A DNA stretch of 64,000 nt from Raoultibacter massiliensis (GCF_900199545.1 NZ_LT962670.1:791777-855776), one strand, 5' to 3'. Counted from the stretch's first letter, positions 33,793 to 44,863 are shown. Numbers and translations are program-made. Notes: generated from the sequence alone by a model not told the origin.

Positions 33793-34857
33793 ATGGACAG
33801 TGCGGATGACGGGATTGCGAAGCGCGTTGCGCTCGGCATGAGCGGGGGAGTTGACAGCGCCGTTTCGGCCGCTGTGCTCATGCGCGCAGGATACGAGGTC
33901 GTCGGAGTCACCTGCCTGTTCACCGATGACGATAAATCTCGCGATGCGGCGGCCGATGCCGCAGACGTTTGCCGCATCCTCGGCATCGAGCATGCGGTTT
34001 GGGAATGCTCGGCGGCGTTCGAGCGCGAGGTCATCGGTTCGTTCGTAGACGATTACGCACACGGGCTCACGCCGAGTCCATGCGTTTCATGCAATGCCCG
34101 GTGCAAGATCCCGCAGTTGCTGGCTGCGGCCGACGGGCTTGGATGCGCGAAAGCGGCCACGGGGCATTACGCGCGCATCGCACGCCTTGATGAAACCGGT
34201 CGTTTCGTTGTCAAAACCGCGCTCGACGCCGCTAAAGATCAAAGCTACATGCTTTCGCAGTTGACGCAGGAGCAGCTTTCGCGTCTCGTGCTTCCTTTGG
34301 GCGGCGCGACGAAGGCGGATGTTCGTCTTCTCGCATCCGATCTTGCGCTGCCTGTCGCCGATAAGCCCGAAAGCCAGGATATTTGCTTTATCGAGGGCGA
34401 TCACCTGACGTTTCTCGAAGAGCGCGGCGTCAACGACGAGCCGGGCAAGATCGTCGATGCGACGGGGAACGTCCTTGGCCGTCATGCCGGTTTGTTCCGC
34501 TACACCATCGGTCAGCGCAAGGGGATAGGCATCGCGGCGCCCGAGCCGTATTACGTGATAGGGAAGCGCTTCAAGCAAAACGAGCTTGTCGTGGGTTTCA
34601 AAGACGAGGCGCTCATCAGCTATGCGAAGATTGCAAGCCCCAACTGGCAGGCGTTCGAGGTGCTGGCCGAGCCGCTCGAGTGCATGGTGAAGCTCCGCTA
34701 CCGGAGCACACGGGTTGCCTGCACGGTGGGGCCTTGCGACGACGGATCGGTCGACGTGCGCCTTGTCAGCCCGCAGCCGACAACGGCGCCGGGGCAGCAT
34801 GCGGTCTTCTACATGGGAGAAACCGTGCTCGGAGGCGGCATGATCGAAGAGGTGTAG
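33793..34857 (+). CDS. mnmA: tRNA-specific 2-thiouridylase MnmA
   Basis: A 354-residue enzyme that thiolates uridine 34 of Lys, Glu and Gln tRNAs using ATP. The PP-loop SGGVDS sits near the start (GMSGGVDSAVSA), the nucleophile Cys in SPCVSCN, the second catalytic Cys in ESQDICF, and the C-terminal beta-barrel is complete (YVIGKRFKQNEL...LRYRSTRVAC). ATG 33793 is chosen because homology starts there; upstream in-frame sequence to 33580 is not conserved, and the ribosome site (GGCAGGG) is weak. The sulfur donor would come from the cysteine desulfurase at 43676 or another paralogue. Confidence 0.93.
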   Translation: MDSADDGIAKRVALGMSGGVDSAVSAAVLMRAGYEVVGVTCLFTDDDKSRDAAADAADVCRILGIEHAVWECSAAFEREVIGSFVDDYAHGLTPSPCVSCNARCKIPQLLAAADGLGCAKAATGHYARIARLDETGRFVVKTALDAAKDQSYMLSQLTQEQLSRLVLPLGGATKADVRLLASDLALPVADKPESQDICFIEGDHLTFLEERGVNDEPGKIVDATGNVLGRHAGLFRYTIGQRKGIGIAAPEPYYVIGKRFKQNELVVGFKDEALISYAKIASPNWQAFEVLAEPLECMVKLRYRSTRVACTVGPCDDGSVDVRLVSPQPTTAPGQHAVFYMGETVLGGGMIEEV

Positions 34858-34893
34858 CTTTTTGCAGTCGCATGTCGCCGATGCGGATTCTCG

Positions 34894-34950
34894 AGGCGGA
34901 TGAAATCCGCCTGCGCTGCGGCGTCGCCGACGAAACGGTTCGGCGACGCC
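34894..34950 (+). terminator. Two tandem hairpins after mnmA
   Basis: AGGCGGAT-GAA-ATCCGCCT (34894-34912) and the 11-bp stem GGCGTCGCCGA / TCGGCGACGCC (34920-34950) follow mnmA. An extended -10 element, TGTGCTATGAT (34980-34990), then precedes coaE. Confidence 0.6.
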
Positions 34951-35032
34951 GTGGAACGCCTTTATCTGTTCGGGGCTGCTGTGCTATGATGCGCGATATG
35001 ATGCAGGTCGGAATACAAGGAGGTCGCAAGGC

Positions 35033-35632
35033 ATGAAAAAGGTTTTCATCATCGGTGGTATGGGAGCCGGAAAGTCGATGGCGACCCAAGCGCTCGCGGA
35101 GCAAGGATTGCCTTCCATCGATCTCGACGAAGTCGGCCATGAGGTTCTGACGCGCGATTACGTAAAAGCCGATCTGGTCGAGGCGTTCGGCGACGGCATT
35201 CTCGATGAAACGGGAGAGGTTAACCGCCCGGCTCTTGCGGCTAAGGCCTTCGTGGACGAGGTGCATACGAGCCTGCTTAACAGCATCACGATGCCGCGCA
35301 TCGAAGAGACGTTCGCCGATCGCGTTGACGAGCTCGAAAAGAGCGGAAGCGAAGCGGTGGTCATCGAGTACTCGGCATTCAGAAACAAGGATGTCTCTTT
35401 GGCCGCGAAAGCGGATTGCATCATTGCGGTGCTCGCTCCGCTCGACGTGCGCATTGCGCGTGCGGTGGCTGCGGGTTGGGATGAGGACGACGTGAGGCGC
35501 CGCATCGCCCGGCAGATCACCGACGCCGAGCGCATCGACGCCGCCGATGTGGTGTTCCATAACGATTCGACCCCCGATGAGCTGAAGTGCCAGGTGGTCG
35601 AATGGTGGAACGGCTTCAAGGGCGAAAACTAA
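35033..35632 (+). CDS. coaE: Dephospho-CoA kinase
   Basis: A 199-residue P-loop kinase for the last step of coenzyme A synthesis. The Walker A is GGMGAGKS at residues 8-15. The family elements IDLDEVGHEVL and FGDGILDETGEVNRPALAAKAF follow, with a truncated HP-type end ITDAERIDAADVVFHNDST. AAGGAGG lies about 11 bases before the ATG. The lid region is somewhat shorter and more divergent than in E. coli CoaE; a related adenylate-kinase-like function is the alternative. Confidence 0.85.
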   Translation: MKKVFIIGGMGAGKSMATQALAEQGLPSIDLDEVGHEVLTRDYVKADLVEAFGDGILDETGEVNRPALAAKAFVDEVHTSLLNSITMPRIEETFADRVDELEKSGSEAVVIEYSAFRNKDVSLAAKADCIIAVLAPLDVRIARAVAAGWDEDDVRRRIARQITDAERIDAADVVFHNDSTPDELKCQVVEWWNGFKGEN

Positions 35633-35651
35633 CGGTTCGGTACAATTTTCA

Positions 35652-35665
35652 CGAACATCTGTTCA
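35652..35665. promoter_or_regulatory. LexA-type SOS box before uvrB
   Basis: CGAAC-ATCT-GTTCA (35652-35665) matches the Gram-positive LexA consensus CGAAC-N4-GTTCG with one mismatch. It lies 82 bases upstream of uvrB and just before an extended -10 sequence (TGTGCTACGCT), where a bound repressor would block transcription. Confidence 0.6.
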
Positions 35666-35746
35666 CTACTCGTAGCTTGTGCTACGCTTATCCTCTTATG
35701 CATTTATTCGTCCGAAACGGACAACCGACATGAGAAAGGAGAAGCG

Positions 35747-37897
<2,151 letters not shown>

Positions 37898-37947
37898 GGC
37901 CGCAGATCGGCGCAGCGGGCCGACCGGTTGAACAGGCGAAACGAGAA

Positions 37948-37977
37948 CCCGGCAGCCGCTTGGTGTGGGCTGCCGGG
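37948..37977. terminator. Hairpin between uvrB and the convergent efflux gene
   Basis: CCCGGCAGCC pairs perfectly with GGCTGCCGGG around a 10-base loop. It could end transcription in either direction; there is no clear T-run. Confidence 0.55.
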
Positions 37978-38023
37978 TAGTTGGCGCCAAGCGTGCTCGC
38001 CAGTAAGACGCGCACGCTGGAGG

Positions 38024-39997
38024 CTAGGCGGTCTCGGAAAGCGAGGCTGCTTTTTCGCGGTTCGATCCGCTTGCTTGGGCGCGCATTGCACGGGCATCGT
38101 CGAAAGCGACCCGCTTCGGCAGCTCCGCGAATTCGGAAAGGAGATACCGCACGAGATCGGAGCGGCTTACCGTGCCAGCGAGCTTCCCGTCGGCAACGAC
38201 GGGTAGCTTCTTAATGCGCGGGTCCGAAAGTGCAAGGCAGACGTTTTCCACCGAGGCGTCCTTCTCGATGCAGATGACCTTTTTCGTTGCGAGCTCCATG
38301 ACGTTTGTCGAAAGGAGCTTCGGCACGCGCTGGGCAAGCTCGCCCCGTTCGGCGATCGACATGTAGGCGTAGAGCGGGTCCATCGCCTTGCGTTCGCCTC
38401 CAGCGAGGTAGCGCATGATGTCTCCATCGGTGATGAAACCGACGACTTCGTTGCGGGGGTCGACGACGGGGATGCCGCCTGTTTGGGTTTTCACCAGGGT
38501 GTCGACGGCTTCGAGCACGGTGGCCGAGCTGCTCACCCGGTAGGCATCGGCTTTCCCGATAAGCGAGAGGATAGATGCGTTTTGGACGGGGGCGGGAGCG
38601 GTTTGGTTTCCTCCGGAGGATTCAAGTGCGCCTTTGCGCGCGTAGTACACCGAGACCAAGAATCCTATCACCGCGCAAACGGCCGCCGCGAACACCGCGC
38701 TCGAGAATCCTGCTGCTTGAGCGAGGGCTGGCGCCGTTCCCGCTTGGGTTTCGGCACCGACGCGCGTCGAGAAGATGCCGACGAACAGGGCGGGCCCGAC
38801 GCAAGCTGCGATCTGGATGAACAGGTTCATGATCGTTACGCCGTTGCCGTTCTGGCTGCGATCGAGACTGGCGAGCCCAGCCGTTTGGGAAGGGGAGAAG
38901 ATGAGCCCCACGCCCGCGTATACAAGCACCGAACCGGCGAGCACGGGCACGAGCGCCGCCTCCATCGAGACGAATGCGATTCCGATTTGCCCGATGGCGA
39001 TTATGCCGAACCCGATGGGCAAGAGCGGCCATGCGCCGATCCTGTCCATGATGCGTCCCCCGAAGATGGCGGTAGCGGAGTTGACGAGCACGGGTACGAG
39101 GATGAGCAGCCCGGCCACAAGCGCCGAAGCCTCGAGCGATCCCTGGTAGTAAAGCGGCAGCAGCACGCTCATAGAGAACGTGGTCATCATGGCCACGATC
39201 ACAAGCGGGCATGCGAGGGCGAATCGGGGATTTGCGAGGGGAGAGAGGTCGATCAGCGGATCGTCGAGCTTTTTCTGCCGCAGCGCGAACGCCGCAATAA
39301 TCGCCACGCCGACGATGAGGCCGGCAAAGCCGACGACGATATCGGATGTGAACGACGAGAGCCCGTAGACGAAGGCGGTCAAACCGATGGCGGCAAGGGC
39401 AACCGAGGGCGCATCGAGGGCGGCCCGTTTGGTTTCGAGGATGTTCTTCACGGCGAAGATGCCGACGATTGCGATGACGGCGATGGCAACGGTGGGCAGC
39501 AGAAAGACCGATCGCCAGCCCAAATACGTTACCATCAGGCCCGAAACGACGGGCGCGAAGGCGGGGCCGAGCGTGATGCAGCAGCTTCCGATGGAAAGGT
39601 AGGTGCCGAGCCGCTGCTTGGGCGCCACTGCGAGCACCGAAGTCATCATCAGGGGAATGAAGATGCCGGTTCCTACGGCCTGGAGCAGACGGAATGCGAG
39701 AAGCAGGGGGAAAGTGGGAGCAACAAGGCACGCCGCCGAGCCGGCTACGAGGAACGCTGACCCGATGAAGAACAGCGTGCGAAGCGTGAAGCGTCGGGAT
39801 AGATACGCCATGCAGGCGACGACGATGGCCGTCACTATCATGTAGCCGGTAACGAGCCACTGCGCGAGCCCCGGATCAACCGAGAACGCGGCGATGATAT
39901 CGACGAGTGCTACGTTGACGATGTTTTCGTTGAAGGCGGCGACGAATGCTGCGCCGTAGAGCACTGCCAGCATAGGCAGCTGGTTTTTCTTATTCAA
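38024..39997 (-). CDS. MFS drug-efflux transporter (DHA2/EmrB type) fused to two CBS domains
   Basis: A 657-residue protein. Residues 1-465 are a DHA2-family exporter with 14 membrane segments (motif A-like 'AYLSRRFTLRTLFFIGS', motif C 'LGPAFAPVVSGLMVTYLGWRSVFLLP'). After a Pro/Ala linker, residues about 478-640 form a pair of CBS domains (VSSSATVLEAVDTLVKTQTGGIPVVDPRNEVVGFITDGDIMRYL and the second ending KLAGTVSRSDLVRYLLSEFAE). CBS pairs bind adenosyl nucleotides, so export may be gated by energy status. The start is TTG (39997) with AAAGGA 10 bases upstream; a 3-codon ATG...TGA overlaps it. The substrate is unknown. Confidence 0.9.
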   Translation of the reverse strand: MNKKNQLPMLAVLYGAAFVAAFNENIVNVALVDIIAAFSVDPGLAQWLVTGYMIVTAIVVACMAYLSRRFTLRTLFFIGSAFLVAGSAACLVAPTFPLLLAFRLLQAVGTGIFIPLMMTSVLAVAPKQRLGTYLSIGSCCITLGPAFAPVVSGLMVTYLGWRSVFLLPTVAIAVIAIVGIFAVKNILETKRAALDAPSVALAAIGLTAFVYGLSSFTSDIVVGFAGLIVGVAIIAAFALRQKKLDDPLIDLSPLANPRFALACPLVIVAMMTTFSMSVLLPLYYQGSLEASALVAGLLILVPVLVNSATAIFGGRIMDRIGAWPLLPIGFGIIAIGQIGIAFVSMEAALVPVLAGSVLVYAGVGLIFSPSQTAGLASLDRSQNGNGVTIMNLFIQIAACVGPALFVGIFSTRVGAETQAGTAPALAQAAGFSSAVFAAAVCAVIGFLVSVYYARKGALESSGGNQTAPAPVQNASILSLIGKADAYRVSSSATVLEAVDTLVKTQTGGIPVVDPRNEVVGFITDGDIMRYLAGGERKAMDPLYAYMSIAERGELAQRVPKLLSTNVMELATKKVICIEKDASVENVCLALSDPRIKKLPVVADGKLAGTVSRSDLVRYLLSEFAELPKRVAFDDARAMRAQASGSNREKAASLSETA

Positions 39998-40233
39998 TTG
40001 AGCATGATCCTTTCTGTGGCTCGACGGAATTCGAGAGTAACGCCTCTCGCATCGAGCTTGAGCGAGCGCTTATTCTAGCGGAGAGCCCATGCCCTTCGTA
40101 AGCGTTATTTTGTGGAGATTTGAACAGGGGTTGTGGGATTCTGGCAAAGCGGGCCGTCGCGGGTTGGCTCGTTGCGGGTCGCGCATTTCGTGGAGCATCG
40201 CCTTTGTGTTGTGTTCCCTGAAGTCGAGAACCT

Positions 40234-40383
40234 GGCACAAAATTGGACCTGTGGCAATTTTCCAATTTATTACTCTATTGTTTTTGGAATAATTATCACT
40301 AAAATGCCTGGTGGTGAAAAATGTGAATTGCCTATTTCAAATTATTAGTATATTACATTTTGCCACAGGTCCAATTTTGTGCC
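40234..40383. mobile_element. 150-bp AT-rich element with perfect 24-bp inverted repeats (MITE-like)
   Basis: Arms at 40234-40257 (GGCACAAAATTGGACC...) and 40360-40383 are perfect reverse complements over 24 bp. The 102-bp interior is strongly AT-rich and has no gene, unlike the GC-rich surroundings. This is the form of a non-autonomous transposable element whose ends would match an insertion sequence elsewhere. I could not see a target-site duplication. The remainder of the 640-bp gap holds an 8-bp hairpin (40400-40419) and the terminator at 40551. Confidence 0.65.
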
Positions 40384-40540
40384 CAGTTTGAGGATATTTG
40401 GAACGCGGAGTCGCGTTCCGAGGTACCGCAGCCCTCCATGCTGTTTTCGGCGAGCTTTGATGCGGCGTCGCCAAAACAGAGCGATCGTGAGTCCGAGCGC
40501 AGGGCGATTGCATCACCCGATAAGGTTGCAGGTGCAACGC

Positions 40541-40581
40541 GCAGCAAAAGCAACGCCCATGCTCGAAAGCGATGGGCGTTG
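40541..40581 (-). terminator. Rho-independent terminator of the MFS gene at 40640
   Basis: Read on the minus strand: a 10-bp perfect stem (CAACGCCCAT / ATGGGCGTTG, 40551-40581), then CTTTTG. It lies about 60 bases past the MFS stop codon. Confidence 0.75.
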
Positions 40582-40639
40582 CCGGTTGGAAGGTGCCTTG
40601 TCGGCGTGTTTGCCGAGGTTGTTCTGTCGGGGAAAGCCG

Positions 40640-42010
40640 CTAACGCTGCTCAACGGGAAGTGCTGCGGGCTGTTCGGCCGCCTCGGCGGCCTGTTCCGAA
40701 GCCTGTAGGGCCGAAGCCTCCGTTGGCGGGTTGTTCGAAGTGCCGAGTCCGCCCGCTGCAGTCGTCCTATCGAGGGCGCGCACGCTTTTCGGCAGATAGA
40801 TCAAGAGCCCAAGCGCCAAGCACAGGATGCCGTCGACCAAGAAAAACGGTGCGATGCCGATGGCTTCGGCCGTCACGCCGCCGATGGCGACGCCGATGGG
40901 CGAAGCGAGTCCGATGGCCGCCGTGGTGAATCCGAGCGCGCGCCCGTTTTTCTCGGGTGGCACGTTTTTTTGGACGAGCGTGATGAGCGGACCGTTGAAC
41001 CAGCCGCATCCGACGGCCATCACGGCGCATAGCGCCACGAAGACCCAGTACATGTTCGGTGAAAGCAGGCCGCAGGCCGCCGTTGCCGCACCTACGATGA
41101 TGGCGGCGACCGCCATGAGCCCCGCGAGACGCTTGCCTCCGCCCCAAACCATGAGGATGATCGATCCGACCACCATGCCGATGCCGAAAGCCGCTTCGAC
41201 GATGGAGGCCGCATAGCCGTCGCCTCCGAAGTGGCTGTACGTCATGAGCGGGAATACGGCGCCGAGGGGCGCGAAGGCCATCATGCCGATTGTGATGCCC
41301 ACGATGAGGATCATCAGGCCGCGGTTTGCCGAAAGCGCCATCCAGCCATCTTTCATATTGGCCAATACGTGTTGGTTGTCGGTCGTTTCGTCGTGGATGG
41401 TCGGGATCTTCGCAAGCGCAAGGCCGGCTACGGCAACGCATGCTCCCAGAAAATCGAGGAACATGACCGAGTAGAAGCCGATTGCGGTATAAAGGAAGAT
41501 GCCGAACGCAGGTGCGCCGATGCTCGCCAGACTCATGAGCAGCTGGTCGAGCGTGTTGATGCGCAGCAGGTGCTTCTCGGGCACAAGCAGGGGCATTGCG
41601 GCCATCATGGCGGGACCGTGGAAGGCCTGTCCGATGCTGCGCACGATGATCATGACGATGATGAGCGCAAACGATGCCTTGCCCAGCAGAATGAAGATGC
41701 CGAGGATGAGGGAGACGACGCCGACGCTCATATCGGCGACTATCATGACGATTTTCCGGTTGTACTTATCGGCTATGACTCCTCCGAAGGGGGATAGCAG
41801 CCCCTGGGGCAGGTAGGCGCAAATGGTCGCCGCGGCAAGCATGAGCGCGCTGCCGGTGGTTTCGGTGATGTACCACACGGCGGCGTATCCGGCCGCGTAG
41901 CTCGTTATCATCGACACGGCCTGGCCGGCCCATATGGTCGCGATGATCACGAGCCAGCGTTTCGGGAGCGGTTGTCCCGCAGCGCTGAGTATGGTTGTCG
42001 ATTCCGTCAT
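40640..42010 (-). CDS. MFS efflux transporter (MefA/EntS-like, MFS_3)
   Basis: A 456-residue transporter with 12 predicted membrane segments. The N-terminal half shows the MFS_3 pattern (ATIWAGQAVSMITSYAAGYAAVWYITE, ADKYNRKIVMIVADMSVGVVSL as motif A, PEKHLLRINTLDQLLMSLASIGAPAFG). This subfamily includes macrolide exporters and siderophore exporters. The C-terminus is an Ala/Glu-rich tail. ATG 42010 with AAGGAG upstream is chosen over the longer frame to 42139. The substrate is not evident. Confidence 0.88.
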   Translation of the reverse strand: MTESTTILSAAGQPLPKRWLVIIATIWAGQAVSMITSYAAGYAAVWYITETTGSALMLAAATICAYLPQGLLSPFGGVIADKYNRKIVMIVADMSVGVVSLILGIFILLGKASFALIIVMIIVRSIGQAFHGPAMMAAMPLLVPEKHLLRINTLDQLLMSLASIGAPAFGIFLYTAIGFYSVMFLDFLGACVAVAGLALAKIPTIHDETTDNQHVLANMKDGWMALSANRGLMILIVGITIGMMAFAPLGAVFPLMTYSHFGGDGYAASIVEAAFGIGMVVGSIILMVWGGGKRLAGLMAVAAIIVGAATAACGLLSPNMYWVFVALCAVMAVGCGWFNGPLITLVQKNVPPEKNGRALGFTTAAIGLASPIGVAIGGVTAEAIGIAPFFLVDGILCLALGLLIYLPKSVRALDRTTAAGGLGTSNNPPTEASALQASEQAAEAAEQPAALPVEQR

Positions 42011-42330
42011 ATGATGAAACTCCTTGTTCTTGATGGTGTCGGGCGGTATGCTTCCCGGCGGTTTCCGGTAGCACGTTTCAATTGAGTGTGGGGTTGCGGA
42101 AGCTTGTTTGCCAGCTATTCCGGTTGGAATTTTGCGCAACTATCGGGTGCGGATACGAAGCAACTGCGCTGATCGGGCGGCGGTCGACCGAGATATGCAC
42201 TGAAAGCGCGTAAGCCGGTGAGGCGAGCGGGGAGCAGACGGTGCGATAAGCGTGGAACGGCACAGGCGATTCGCATCCGCACGACGAAGCGTGTGCGATT
42301 GCGCAGACAAGTCTCATGAAACCCAGGGGG

Positions 42331-42441
42331 TTAACGAAACATGTGATGAATCCCTGCCATAATCTCCTCGATCCGCTTGGTTTTGGCGTCGACCAGTTGG
42401 TCGCTGCAGCCGAAATGTGAAATGAGTATCGAGTTTACCAT
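42331..42441 (-). pseudogene. Possible C-terminal remnant of a regulator gene
   Basis: A short minus-strand frame ends KTKRIEEIMAGIHHMFR-stop and extends upstream without a start or ribosome site (SRFRSDFVMVNSILISHFG). Its helical, charged end resembles the last helices of small transcriptional regulators, TetR-like at best. Too short to be certain; the rest of the gap 42011-42489 holds nothing else convincing. Confidence 0.25.
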
Positions 42442-42489
42442 GACAAAGTCCGAACGAAACCGAGAATCGCCAAGAAATGCTCGGTAAAA

Positions 42490-42555
42490 GAATGGAAAGT
42501 AAGCTTTACATCTTCTAAAAAGCGACGTATACTGAATGGAAAGTAAGCTTTACAT
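42490..42555 (+). promoter_or_regulatory. Promoter flanked by two identical 22-bp operators
   Basis: The same 22-bp sequence, with core GGAAAGTAAGCTTTACA, is present at 42490-42511 and 42534-42555, 44 bp apart (about four helical turns). The first copy overlaps the -35 TTTACA (42505-42510); the -10 TATACT is at 42528-42533 after a 17-base spacer; the second copy covers the transcription start. GTAA-GCT-TTAC forms a dyad in each. This is the layout of a tightly repressed gene. Confidence 0.75.
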
Positions 42556-42596
42556 TATCGCAAAGGATGCGAGCGCGGTGTTCGGAAGGGGTTCTG

Positions 42597-43052
42597 ATGA
42601 ACGAAGGAAAATCCAGCGGAGGGCAGGTGCGGAAGGCCAATAAGAGGACAGGGGCCGTTACCCTTTCGATCGGTGTTGCCTGCCTCCTCATCGCGCTTGC
42701 GCTTGGCTTCAACGTGGGGGGATTGGCCGATGCCGTTCCAACGGTAGCCAAAGCCGTTTGGGGTTTTGCCGGGTGCGCAGCGGCGCTTCTGGTATGCGGA
42801 ATAGCGGCGTTGCTGCATAAGCCGACGCCGCAGGAGCTTGTCAGTCAGGGCGACGAGCGCAACAAGACCATCGGCGCGCTCGCTTCGACAAGGGCCTTCG
42901 AGCTTTTTTCGATCCTCATCCCAATCGTCGCTTTGGGGTTGTACTCGTTTGATCAGATTACGCTTGTCGGCATGCTTGTGTTGATAGGCGTCGAAGTTGT
43001 CGCATTCGTCGCATATTTGATATGGATAGCAAGGATACAGCGGAGCATGTAG
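42597..43052 (+). CDS. Small membrane protein of unknown function under twin-operator control
   Basis: A 151-residue protein with four hydrophobic segments in two pairs (VTLSIGVACLLIALALGFN, AVWGFAGCAAALLVCGIAALL; then after a hydrophilic loop AFELFSILIPIVALGLYSF and LVGMLVLIGVEVVAFVAYLIW). The loop PTPQELVSQGDERNKTIGALASTRAFE resembles DUF2178 proteins, which are often paired with an XRE repressor; no repressor gene is adjacent here. GGAAGGGG precedes the ATG. Strong promoter and operators suggest conditional expression. Confidence 0.7.
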   Translation: MNEGKSSGGQVRKANKRTGAVTLSIGVACLLIALALGFNVGGLADAVPTVAKAVWGFAGCAAALLVCGIAALLHKPTPQELVSQGDERNKTIGALASTRAFELFSILIPIVALGLYSFDQITLVGMLVLIGVEVVAFVAYLIWIARIQRSM

Positions 43053-43081
43053 CGCCGGGTCTGGAATTGCGTGCCGGCATG

Positions 43082-43128
43082 CCAGCGCGTCGCCTCGATG
43101 CCACGAGGCGACGCGCTGGTTCGTTCTA
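43082..43128. terminator. Strong bidirectional terminator
   Basis: A perfect 16-bp stem (43082-43097 with 43104-43119, 6-base loop) lies between the small membrane gene and the convergent nifU, followed on the plus strand by TTCGTTCT. One of the strongest hairpins in the window. Confidence 0.85.
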
Positions 43129-43177
43129 TCTATCGAAACCGCCTTGGCTGGAATGATCGATCTCTCGGTCGCGCTCT

Positions 43178-43639
43178 TCAGGCGAGCTCGAGTTCGCGCT
43201 CGTGCTCCGACTCGTGCTCATGGATATCGGTTTTGGGTTTCTCGAGTCCTTCGATCACGATGCCTTTGCGCTCGGCGTAATCCCAGAGCGCCGCATGTAT
43301 CGCCTCTTCGGCGAGAAGCGAGCAGTGCACTTTGACGGGTGGCAGGCCGTCGAGCGCTTCCATGACGGCCTTGTTCGTAACCTCGAGCGCTTCCTGGATC
43401 GTCTTGCCCTTTACGAGTTCGGTGGCCATCGAAGAGGTGGCGATGGCGGCTCCGCAGCCGAAAGTTTTGAACTTGACGTCTCTGATGCGGCTATCCTCGT
43501 CGATATCGAGATAGACGCGCATGATATCGCCGCATTGGGCGTTGCCGACGGTGCCGCAGCCGCTGCAATTCTCTATTTCTCCGACGTTGCGGGGGTTGGT
43601 GAAGTGGTCCATTACCTTTTCGCTGTATGCAAAAGCCAT
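43178..43639 (-). CDS. nifU: Iron-sulfur cluster scaffold protein (NifU/IscU N-terminal type)
   Basis: A 153-residue scaffold on which Fe-S clusters are assembled. The three cluster cysteines lie in GNAQCGD (Cys36), FGCGAA and VHCSLLAEEAI. Extra cysteines at 25 and 28 (ENCSGCG) are seen in the NifU-like group of Clostridia and Actinobacteria. A Glu/His-rich tail (IHEHESEHERELELA) follows the fold. It is the third gene after cysK and nifS in a co-directional operon. It supplies clusters to the many Fe-S enzymes in this genome. Confidence 0.95.
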   Translation of the reverse strand: MAFAYSEKVMDHFTNPRNVGEIENCSGCGTVGNAQCGDIMRVYLDIDEDSRIRDVKFKTFGCGAAIATSSMATELVKGKTIQEALEVTNKAVMEALDGLPPVKVHCSLLAEEAIHAALWDYAERKGIVIEGLEKPKTDIHEHESEHERELELA

Positions 43640-43675
43640 GAGAGGCTCCTTTCTTGGTGGTCGTCTTGTGCCGTT

Positions 43676-44863
43676 CTAACTCGCCTGCTTATGCGCTTTG
43701 AGGAAGTCTTCGTATAACGGGCTCATGGCGCGGAGGTTGTCGATTGTTCCCTTGAGGGAGTCGATGGCGAAATCGATGTCGTCTCGCGTCGTCTCGCGTC
43801 CGAGCGTCAGGCGCAGCGACCCGTGGGCGATCTCATGGGGCAGCCCGATCGCCAGAAGCACGTGGCTCGGATCGAGCGAACCCGAGGTGCATGCCGACCC
43901 GCTTGAGGCGCTGATGCCTTTGAACGCCAGTTGGAGCAGCATTCCCTCCCCTTCGATGAATTCGAACGAGAAGTTCACGTTGTTGGGCAGCCGTTCGGTC
44001 CGGTGACCGTTCAGACGGCTGTACGGAATCTCGCGCTCGATGCGGCCGATGGCGTAATCGCGCAGTTTGGCAAGGCGGGCGGCTTCCTCCTCCTGCTCGG
44101 CGAGCGCAAGCTCGGTTGCGCTCGCGAAGCCGACGATGCCGGCGACGTTTTCCGTGCCGGCGCGAAGCCCCCGTTCCTGCCGTCCGCCGTGGATGAACGC
44201 CTTGGTCTTGACGCCTTTCCTGATGTAGAGCAACCCCGTGCCCTTCGGTCCGTATACCTTATGGGCCGAGGCAGAGAGCAGATCGATGCCCATCTCCTTG
44301 ACGTCGATCGGAATGTGTCCAAACGCCTGCACGGCATCGGTATGGAAAAGCGCGCCGTGGTCGTGGGCGACCTTCGCGAGTTCGGCGATGGGCTCGATGG
44401 TTCCGATCTCGTTGTTGGCAAACATGATCGACACGAGAATCGTATCGGGGCGCATGGCTGCCTCGAGATCGGTGGGGGAGACCCTGCCGTCTTCATCGAC
44501 GGGAAGATAGGTTATTTCAAATCCGCGTTTTTCAAGGTATTCGGCGGTATGGAGGATCGCGTGGTGCTCGATCGCGCTCGTGACGATATGGCGTCCCTTC
44601 GATTCGTAGGCTTCGGCCGTGGCGATGAGCGCCCAGTTATCCGATTCGCTGCCGCCGGAAGTGAAGAGCACTTCGCGGTCCTGCGCGTTGATGGCTTGCG
44701 CGACGGTGCGGCGCGCTTCGGCAAGCGCGGATGCGGCTTCTTCGCCTAAGGGGTAGATGGAGCTTGCGTTCCCGTACGCTTCGGAGAGGTGGGGCATCAT
44801 CGCTTCGAGTGCTTCGGGGCGCATGCGCGTTGTAGCTGCGTTATCGAGGTAGATCTGTTTCAT
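43676..44863 (-). CDS. nifS: Cysteine desulfurase (NifS type)
   Basis: A 395-residue PLP enzyme that strips sulfur from cysteine for Fe-S clusters (and tRNA thiolation). PLP Lys lies in SASAHKVYGPKG; the persulfide cysteine is in SSGSACTSGS; the start MKQIYLDNAATTRMRPEAL is typical of the IscS/NifS class I group. It lies between cysK and nifU in one operon, so cysteine supply and sulfur transfer are controlled together. Confidence 0.96.
   Translation of the reverse strand: MKQIYLDNAATTRMRPEALEAMMPHLSEAYGNASSIYPLGEEAASALAEARRTVAQAINAQDREVLFTSGGSESDNWALIATAEAYESKGRHIVTSAIEHHAILHTAEYLEKRGFEITYLPVDEDGRVSPTDLEAAMRPDTILVSIMFANNEIGTIEPIAELAKVAHDHGALFHTDAVQAFGHIPIDVKEMGIDLLSASAHKVYGPKGTGLLYIRKGVKTKAFIHGGRQERGLRAGTENVAGIVGFASATELALAEQEEEAARLAKLRDYAIGRIEREIPYSRLNGHRTERLPNNVNFSFEFIEGEGMLLQLAFKGISASSGSACTSGSLDPSHVLLAIGLPHEIAHGSLRLTLGRETTRDDIDFAIDSLKGTIDNLRAMSPLYEDFLKAHKQAS

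Noticed and set aside
40360..40929. 189-residue plus-strand frame after the inverted-repeat element
   Set aside because: Runs through the terminator and antisense into the MFS gene; no ribosome site.
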